The notes beneath the pieces were generated by a model. That model was given only the letters and a program-made list of their open reading frames with translations. It was not told the DNA's origin and did no database searches. Below, in pieces: positions 4,898-9,600 of a stretch of DNA of 9,600 nt (its first letter is position 1; each line of letters opens with the position of its first letter). Source of the DNA: an uncultured Comamonadaceae bacterium. Lineage in GTDB: Bacteria > Pseudomonadota > Gammaproteobacteria > Burkholderiales > Burkholderiaceae_C. The translations under genes were made by a program, and so were the position numbers. The stretch is taken from NCBI GenBank assembly GCA_937893415.1, contig CALBWZ010000036.1:1-9600 (forward strand). The letters are read 5' to 3'.

Positions 4898-6618
4898 AGT
4901 TGCGCTCCCTCTATTAAAAATCGCACACGTTTTTGCCCTTGCCACGCATCGGCATCCAGCCGAAAAGCCAGCTTGACGCGTTGGGGTAGGGGCTCAGTGT
5001 GTCCAAACCAAATGCCGTCAACGGGTTGGCCTTGGTGCAGCATTTTGAGTGCCAAGTGTTTCTCGCCAACCAGGCGCTGTGACACGATGTCTACCAGCTC
5101 ACTGAACACAGGGGGTGCAAAACCTTGGCCCCAGACAGCTTGGTGCAAATGGTCCACCACATCTGGGTGGCGGTATTTTGGGTCCAGCGGGCCGTCTGTC
5201 TCTAAGCGGCGGGTGAGGGTGGCGGCGTCTAGCCATTCTCCAGCCACTGTTTGTAAGGCTTGCTCAAATACATCGAGCTGGTCGGCGTCAATGGTGCAGC
5301 CTGCTGCCATGGCGTGGCCGCCAAAGCGCAGCAGCACGCCTGGGTGGCGTTTGGCGACAAGGTCCAACGCGTCGCGCAAGTGAAAGCCTGGAATAGACCG
5401 CCCTGAACCCTTTAATTCGTCTTCGCAGCCCGGGGACTGACTCATGGCAAATACAAAGGTGGGCCTGTGCATGTTGTCTTTGATACGAGAGGCCACAATG
5501 CCGACCACGCCTTCGTGGAAGTCGGGGTCAAACAGGACGATCGCGGGTGGAGCTTCAGCCGCATCATCGACCATGGTCTCCGCCATTTCCAGCGCTTGGT
5601 CACGCATATGACCTTCAATATGTTTGCGTTCACGGTTGATTTGATCTAGCGTCTGAGCCAAGGCCTCGGCCTGAGTGGCGTCGTCGGTTATCAGGCATTC
5701 AATGCCTAAAGTCATGTCGGCCAGTCGCCCAGCAGCGTTCAAGCGCGGTCCAACGGCAAATCCAAAATCAAAGGTGGTGGCCACATCAGTTTGCCGCCCA
5801 GCCACTTTAAAAAGGGCTTGCATCCCGACTGGCAAGTGGCCTGCACGTATGCGCTTTAAGCCCTGCGCCACCAAACGGCGGTTGTTGGCGTCTAGTTTGA
5901 CCACGTCCGCCACAGTGCCCAATGCCACCAAAGGTAGCAGCGCGTCCAGCTTGGGTTGGTTGCTGGCATCAAACAGTCCGGCCTCACGCATCACAGCCCT
6001 CAGCTTGAGCAAGACATAAAACATCACCCCCACACCAGCAATGGACTTGCTTTCAAAGTTGCAGCCAGGCTGGTTGGGGTTGGCAATGGCGTGTGCATTG
6101 GGCAACTGAATGTCACCGTTTACAAGCGCCGGTAAATGGTGGTCGGTCACGATGACAGTCAAGCCAAGCTCGCGGGCGGTGGCCACGCCTTCAAAGCTGG
6201 CAATGCCGTTGTCAACCGTCACCAGCACGGCAGCCCCTGTTTGTGCCACCCGCCGGGCAATGCCAGAGGTGAGGCCGTAGCCGTCGGTAATGCGGTCTGG
6301 CACCAAGTAGTGCGCGTTGGTAGCGCCCAGCAAGCGTAAACCCCGTATGGCAACTGCACACGCGGTGGCGCCATCGCAGTCGTAGTCTGCTACCACGCAG
6401 ATGTGTTGCTGGTGTGCAATGGCTGTCGCCAAGGTGTGAGCCGCCGCGTCAATGCCCAACATGGTGTCTGGCGACAGTAACTTGGCCAAGCTGTCATCCA
6501 AGTCTTGTGGCCCAAGCACTCCTCTGGCGGCAAAGAGCTGCGCCAGCAGCGGATGCACGCCTGCTTGCTCTAAGGTGTGAACGGTGCGCGGTGGTATGTC
6601 TCTGGCGGTTATCTGCAT
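4894..6618 (-). CDS. recJ: Single-stranded-DNA-specific 5'-3' exonuclease RecJ
   Basis: RecJ degrades single-stranded DNA from 5' ends in recombination, mismatch repair and replication-fork repair. At 574 residues it is close to E. coli RecJ (577). The DHH phosphoesterase domain shows VADYDCDG (76-83), VTVDNG (133-138) and the signature VTDHH (157-161). GRLADM follows at 297-302, and the DHHA1 motif GGHAMAAG is at 433-440. A C-terminal OB-fold region follows (about 465-574). All expected metal-binding Asp and His residues are present, so it should be active. It lies 18 bp after the rpfE-like gene, and its stop overlaps the start of the PHP gene by ATGA. No Shine-Dalgarno sequence is visible before the ATG at 6618, although it lies immediately after the upstream stop codon, which would allow reinitiation. 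Identity is secure. Confidence 0.97.
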   Translation of the reverse strand: MQITARDIPPRTVHTLEQAGVHPLLAQLFAARGVLGPQDLDDSLAKLLSPDTMLGIDAAAHTLATAIAHQQHICVVADYDCDGATACAVAIRGLRLLGATNAHYLVPDRITDGYGLTSGIARRVAQTGAAVLVTVDNGIASFEGVATARELGLTVIVTDHHLPALVNGDIQLPNAHAIANPNQPGCNFESKSIAGVGVMFYVLLKLRAVMREAGLFDASNQPKLDALLPLVALGTVADVVKLDANNRRLVAQGLKRIRAGHLPVGMQALFKVAGRQTDVATTFDFGFAVGPRLNAAGRLADMTLGIECLITDDATQAEALAQTLDQINRERKHIEGHMRDQALEMAETMVDDAAEAPPAIVLFDPDFHEGVVGIVASRIKDNMHRPTFVFAMSQSPGCEDELKGSGRSIPGFHLRDALDLVAKRHPGVLLRFGGHAMAAGCTIDADQLDVFEQALQTVAGEWLDAATLTRRLETDGPLDPKYRHPDVVDHLHQAVWGQGFAPPVFSELVDIVSQRLVGEKHLALKMLHQGQPVDGIWFGHTEPLPQRVKLAFRLDADAWQGQKRVRFLIEGAQL

Positions 6619-6636
6619 GGTGTCGTCTGAATGAGT

Positions 6637-7680
6637 TTACTGAGGTGCCAATGCACTGGGTAAGAGGGTGGGCGCTTGTTGTCGCCAGCCGTGTGTGATG
6701 GTATGACTTAAACGTTGTAACAGCGTCGTCTTATTTGCGCCTTGTGCAGCCGATAAGGCGGGGCTGGCATAGCGGGTTATGCCGTTGTGGCTGGCAAAAC
6801 ACACCTCAAATGCTTGTGTATGACCTTGGCCTAGTAGCGCGGCCATGGTGCCCGCGTCTAATGCAGCCCAGGCAGCCTGCCAGTCAAAAGGCTGGTGGGC
6901 GTGTTGGGCCAGTTCATTGTTGCGGCTGATGTGGCTGTGATCTCGGTGTTCGGCGATGGCACCCGCACCATGCAGCCAGATACCAGTCACGGGTTGCAGG
7001 CCAAGCGCTAGACGCTCGTCGTGTACTGGGTGTGTGTAAAACAGCATCTGTGCTTCGTTTTGCAAGCGGCGCAGCCACTGCGCTGAAGCGGGATGGGAGG
7101 TGCTAAATGGCAAGTAATCGTTGATGGGCTGGTCACAGGCCAGCGTCATGGAAGGGCTCACGATGCCGCGTAAGCGCTCGCCGGCCAGCAACCAGCGGTG
7201 GGGTGCCACATATGACAAATCAACGCCGTCTTCCGCGCACAGGGGCTTCAGCGCCTCCAGCAGCGTGTTGCTGTGTGCCTCGCTCAGCTGCAAGTGGTTG
7301 GGGTGGCTTAAGCGCACGTCGTTCATGCTGGCAAGCACGTGAACGGGCGAGAGCCAAGCCGCGGGCAGGTTGGGTGGCAGTTGATCACCCAACTCCAAAG
7401 CGGCAAGCGGAAGGGGTTGGCTGCGTTCGCTGTTGTCATTATCCGTGGCTGGTGAGGTCTCGGGCAACCAACCTGCCGCTTGGGCCCAGAAGCGCTCGCT
7501 GGGGCTAGCCCAGTCGCTATCGCCACTGTGGTGAGAGCTGCCAAGCGGGCGCCAACTGGCCAACAGCGCGCGGGTATTGGCCAGCTTGCTGTTTAAAGCC
7601 ACGTCCATGGCTTGTACTTGTGCGGCGTCTCCGTGCCAAGTGGCATGTGCAATGAGAACTTGGCGAACAGAAATAGACAT
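6637..7680 (-). CDS. RpfE-like protein (COG4255 type), function unknown
   Basis: A 347-residue cytoplasmic protein with no signal peptide or membrane segments. The central block LRRLQNEAQMLFYTHPVHDE (203-222), followed by GLQPVTGIWLHGAG (227-240), is the hallmark of the RpfE-like family. These proteins are annotated in Xanthomonas and in Burkholderiales as regulatory or phosphoglycerate-mutase-like. In Xanthomonas rpfE also lies beside recJ in the rpf (quorum-sensing and pathogenicity) cluster, so the linkage is old. No catalytic residues can be assigned with confidence; the name does not prove a role in signalling, and no rpfF, rpfC or rpfG is present here. The segment around 45-92 is low in conserved character and looks like a flexible linker. 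It is the first gene of the minus-strand cluster. The start has no Shine-Dalgarno sequence and is preceded by an eight-T run, with a candidate promoter only a few bases further up. Confidence 0.8.
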   Translation of the reverse strand: MSISVRQVLIAHATWHGDAAQVQAMDVALNSKLANTRALLASWRPLGSSHHSGDSDWASPSERFWAQAAGWLPETSPATDNDNSERSQPLPLAALELGDQLPPNLPAAWLSPVHVLASMNDVRLSHPNHLQLSEAHSNTLLEALKPLCAEDGVDLSYVAPHRWLLAGERLRGIVSPSMTLACDQPINDYLPFSTSHPASAQWLRRLQNEAQMLFYTHPVHDERLALGLQPVTGIWLHGAGAIAEHRDHSHISRNNELAQHAHQPFDWQAAWAALDAGTMAALLGQGHTQAFEVCFASHNGITRYASPALSAAQGANKTTLLQRLSHTITHGWRQQAPTLLPSALAPQ

Positions 7681-7734
7681 AAAAAAAAGAAGTTATAAGC
7701 CTGCCACAATAGGCAAACAGTCATTATCACAGTC
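7681..7734. promoter_or_regulatory. 54-bp divergent intergenic region with a candidate minus-strand promoter
   Basis: Both the rpfE-recJ-trpS cluster (minus) and lolC-lolD (plus) must be driven from here or from inside the flanking coding ends. On the minus strand TATAAC (7692-7697) and CTGTTT (7715-7720) are spaced by 17 bases, a moderate sigma70 match. The expected start point near 7685 would leave only about five untranslated bases before the ATG at 7680, a nearly leaderless message. On the plus strand no good pair of hexamers or Shine-Dalgarno sequence precedes lolC. A short GCCT/AGGC dyad (7700-7703 with 7711-7714) lies in the promoter spacer. Confidence 0.35.
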
Positions 7735-8991
7735 ATGAAAATACCTTACGAACTCAGTATTGGCTGGCGCTACACGCGTGCAGTCAAGTCCAGCGCAAAA
7801 AACGGCTTCATATCCTTCATTTCTGGGGTGTCCATGCTGGGCATTTGCCTGGGCGTGGCGGCGCTCATTATTGTGTTGTCTGTGATGAACGGTTTTCAAA
7901 AAGAGGTGCGTGACCGCATGCTCAGTGTGCTGGCCCACGTCGAGGTGTTTGAAGCCAGTGGCCAAGCAATCGCTGATGTGCCCAGCCTGTTGCAGCGTTT
8001 GGGTACGCAAGCGCATGTGGTGGCAGCCGCGCCTTTTGTGGCGGCGCAGGCCTTGTTGGCCAGAGGCGATGACATGCGAGGCGTTGTCTTGCGTGGCATT
8101 GACCCGCAGCTTGAAAAAGACGTGACGCCACTGGTGGGTGACATGCCCCCTGCCTTGCGCAACAAGCTGACCGACGGTGGCTTTGGCGTGATTTTGGGTG
8201 GCAACTTGGCACGTGCAATGGGCGTAGGGGCTGGTGACACCGTCACACTGATAGTGCCCAGCGGTCAAATGACACCTGCGGGGGTGGTGCCAAGGCTGAA
8301 GCAAATGACAGTGTTGGGCGCCTTTGATTCTGGGCACTACGAATTCGATGCGGGCTACGCCTACCTGCACATGGGAGACGCGGCCAAGCTGTTTCGCCTG
8401 AGCGGTCCTACCGGTGTGCGCTTGAAGCTAGACGACTACCACTTGGCGCCACAAGTTGCCGTCAGCGTATCGGCTACCTTGGGACCGGATTATTGGGTCA
8501 GCGACTGGACACGGCAAAACCGCAATTGGTTTGCCGCTGTGCAGGTGGAAAAACGCATGATGGCGATTATTCTGACGCTGATCGTGGCGGTCGCTGCGTT
8601 CAATTTGGTCAGCACGTTGGTCATGACGGTTACAGACAAGCGCTCAGACATTGCAATCCTGCGCACGCTGGGCGCGACACCTGGCAGCATCATGTCGGTG
8701 TTTGTGGTGCAAGGTGCCACGGCGGGGGTGTTGGGGACTGTTGCGGGTTTGGGGCTGGGCTTGTTGGTGGCCTTCAACGTGGATGTGATTGTGCCGTTTA
8801 TAGAGCAGCTCGTTGGTGCGAGTTTTTTACCGCAAGATATTTACCTCATCAACAGCATGCCCAGTGACCCGCAAATGGGTGACATCATGCCGATCACTTT
8901 AATTTCTTTGGTATTGGCGTTTGTCGCAACCCTGTACCCAAGCTGGCGTGCAAGCCGTCTCAACCCTGCTGAGGCGCTGCGCTATGAGTGA
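7735..8991 (+). CDS. lolC: Lipoprotein-releasing ABC transporter permease (LolC/LolE family)
   Basis: Inner-membrane subunit of the Lol system, which extracts outer-membrane-destined lipoproteins and passes them to the periplasmic chaperone LolA. The 418-residue protein has the FtsX/MacB-type layout. A first membrane helix (about 26-51, ending VLSVMNGF) is followed by a large periplasmic domain (about 52-272) and three C-terminal helices (about 275-298, 320-348 and 384-402), ending in the family motif [14 protein letters not shown]. The periplasmic segment [15 protein letters not shown] (174-188) resembles the LolA-binding Hook loop of E. coli LolC, including the TPxGxxP pattern, which favours LolC or a LolF-type hybrid over LolE. 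lolD overlaps its end by 8 bp. No second permease gene is visible, but one after lolD would be outside the window. No Shine-Dalgarno sequence is seen; the start is supported by the conserved N-terminus. Confidence 0.94.
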   Translation: MKIPYELSIGWRYTRAVKSSAKNGFISFISGVSMLGICLGVAALIIVLSVMNGFQKEVRDRMLSVLAHVEVFEASGQAIADVPSLLQRLGTQAHVVAAAPFVAAQALLARGDDMRGVVLRGIDPQLEKDVTPLVGDMPPALRNKLTDGGFGVILGGNLARAMGVGAGDTVTLIVPSGQMTPAGVVPRLKQMTVLGAFDSGHYEFDAGYAYLHMGDAAKLFRLSGPTGVRLKLDDYHLAPQVAVSVSATLGPDYWVSDWTRQNRNWFAAVQVEKRMMAIILTLIVAVAAFNLVSTLVMTVTDKRSDIAILRTLGATPGSIMSVFVVQGATAGVLGTVAGLGLGLLVAFNVDVIVPFIEQLVGASFLPQDIYLINSMPSDPQMGDIMPITLISLVLAFVATLYPSWRASRLNPAEALRYE

Positions 8992-9600
8992 GGTCGTCAA
9001 CGTGGTGAACGCCAACAACATCAGCAAGCGTTTTGCGGAAGGGCGCTTGGATGTGACGGTGCTGCGTCATGTGTCCTTGTCGGTCAACGCGGGGGAAACA
9101 GTTGCCGTGGTGGGGGCTTCAGGTTCGGGCAAAAGCACCTTGTTGCACGTGCTGGGTGGTCTTGATAAACCAACCAGTGGCGAGGTGTCTTTGTGCGGTC
9201 ACAATTGGTCGCGCATGGGTGCTGGGGCGCAAAGCCAGTGGCGAAACAAGCACCTGGGTTTTGTCTACCAGTTCCACCATTTGTTGCCAGAGTTTTCGGC
9301 GCTAGACAACGTGGCCATGCCGCTGTGGATTCGCCGTATGGACAAAGCGCAAGCCAACCAGCAAGCCAGCGACATGCTGCGCCAAGTCGGCTTGGGCGAG
9401 CGTTTGCATCACCGCCCCAGCGAGTTGTCGGGTGGTGAGCGCCAGCGTGTGGCAGTGGCCAGGGCGCTGGTGACACAGCCTGCCTGCGTGTTGGCGGATG
9501 AGCCCACAGGCAATCTAGACCGAACGTCTGCCCAAGTTGTGTTTCAGCTCATGCTGGATTTGGCTGCCCAGCAACAAACGGCTTTGGTTGTGGTGACACA
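8984..9600 (+). CDS. lolD: Lipoprotein-releasing ABC transporter ATP-binding protein LolD, 3' end missing
   Basis: ATPase that powers lipoprotein release by the LolC/E-type permease at the cytoplasmic face of the inner membrane. It is cut by the right edge after 205 complete codons, of about 225-235 usual. Walker A is GASGSGKST (44-52), and the Q-loop region reads [13 protein letters not shown] (92-104), a LolD hallmark. The ABC signature is LSGGERQR (148-155), and Walker B with D-loop is [11 protein letters not shown] (169-179). The H-loop His would lie at or just past the edge. The ATG at 8984 overlaps the lolC stop by 8 bp, so the two are almost certainly translationally coupled. The alternative GTG codons inside the first 10 residues are less likely. 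Confidence 0.95.
   Translation, partial: MSEVVNVVNANNISKRFAEGRLDVTVLRHVSLSVNAGETVAVVGASGSGKSTLLHVLGGLDKPTSGEVSLCGHNWSRMGAGAQSQWRNKHLGFVYQFHHLLPEFSALDNVAMPLWIRRMDKAQANQQASDMLRQVGLGERLHHRPSELSGGERQRVAVARALVTQPACVLADEPTGNLDRTSAQVVFQLMLDLAAQQQTALVVVT

Noticed and set aside
4898..4945. Upstream start giving a 306-residue PHP protein
   Set aside because: It would overlap recJ by about 50 bases and lacks the GGGAG site and ATGA coupling that mark the start at 4897.
7693..8370. 225-codon minus-strand open frame opposite lolC
   Set aside because: It is rich in His, Gln and Cys as expected of an antisense shadow, and lolC is certain on the other strand.
1..9600. Mobile element, CRISPR array, toxin-antitoxin or defence system
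   Set aside because: No transposase, integrase, repeated spacer pattern, terminal repeats or small paired genes are visible; all genes except the RpfE-like one belong to well-known families.

Overview
The window looks like a chromosomal segment from a betaproteobacterium, most likely Burkholderiales. This is judged from protein resemblance and gene order: a roughly 400-residue TrpRS with a four-cysteine motif, the run PHP phosphoesterase - YciO - M50 protease - trpS, an RpfE-like gene next to recJ, and a lolC-lolD pair. The family within the order is uncertain. Almost all of it is conserved housekeeping sequence. I see no transposon, CRISPR array, prophage gene, tRNA or rRNA.

Left part (1-640). 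A minus-strand gene for a periplasmic amino-acid-type ABC transporter binding protein is cut by the left edge; only its signal peptide and first mature residues are present. Upstream of it lies the only sizeable gene-free stretch, 103-640. It holds two unexplained sets of inverted repeats (159-221 and 313-406) and a convincing rho-independent terminator (537-582) for the next gene.

Middle (641-7680). A minus-strand NarL/FixJ-type response regulator without a visible kinase is followed, reading rightwards and therefore upstream in transcription, by a tight six-gene minus-strand cluster. In transcription order this is rpfE-like, recJ, a PHP-domain RNase AM-like phosphoesterase, yciO, an M50 membrane metalloprotease and trpS. 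Gaps between genes are -4 to 38 bp, so it is probably one operon. recJ and the PHP gene overlap by ATGA. The set joins DNA repair (RecJ), RNA end processing or pAp turnover (PHP), a YrdC-fold nucleotide- or RNA-linked protein (YciO), membrane proteolysis and tRNA-Trp charging.

Right part (7681-9600). A 54-bp divergent intergenic region separates the cluster from the plus-strand lolC-like permease gene. The lolD ATPase gene overlaps lolC by 8 bp and is cut by the right edge. Together they form an inner-membrane machine that releases outer-membrane lipoproteins to LolA.

The best leads for something undescribed are the structured intergenic sequences upstream of the binding-protein gene. The TrpRS cysteine motif, the degenerate YciO active site and the many starts without a Shine-Dalgarno sequence are secondary observations. 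No new multi-gene system is evident.
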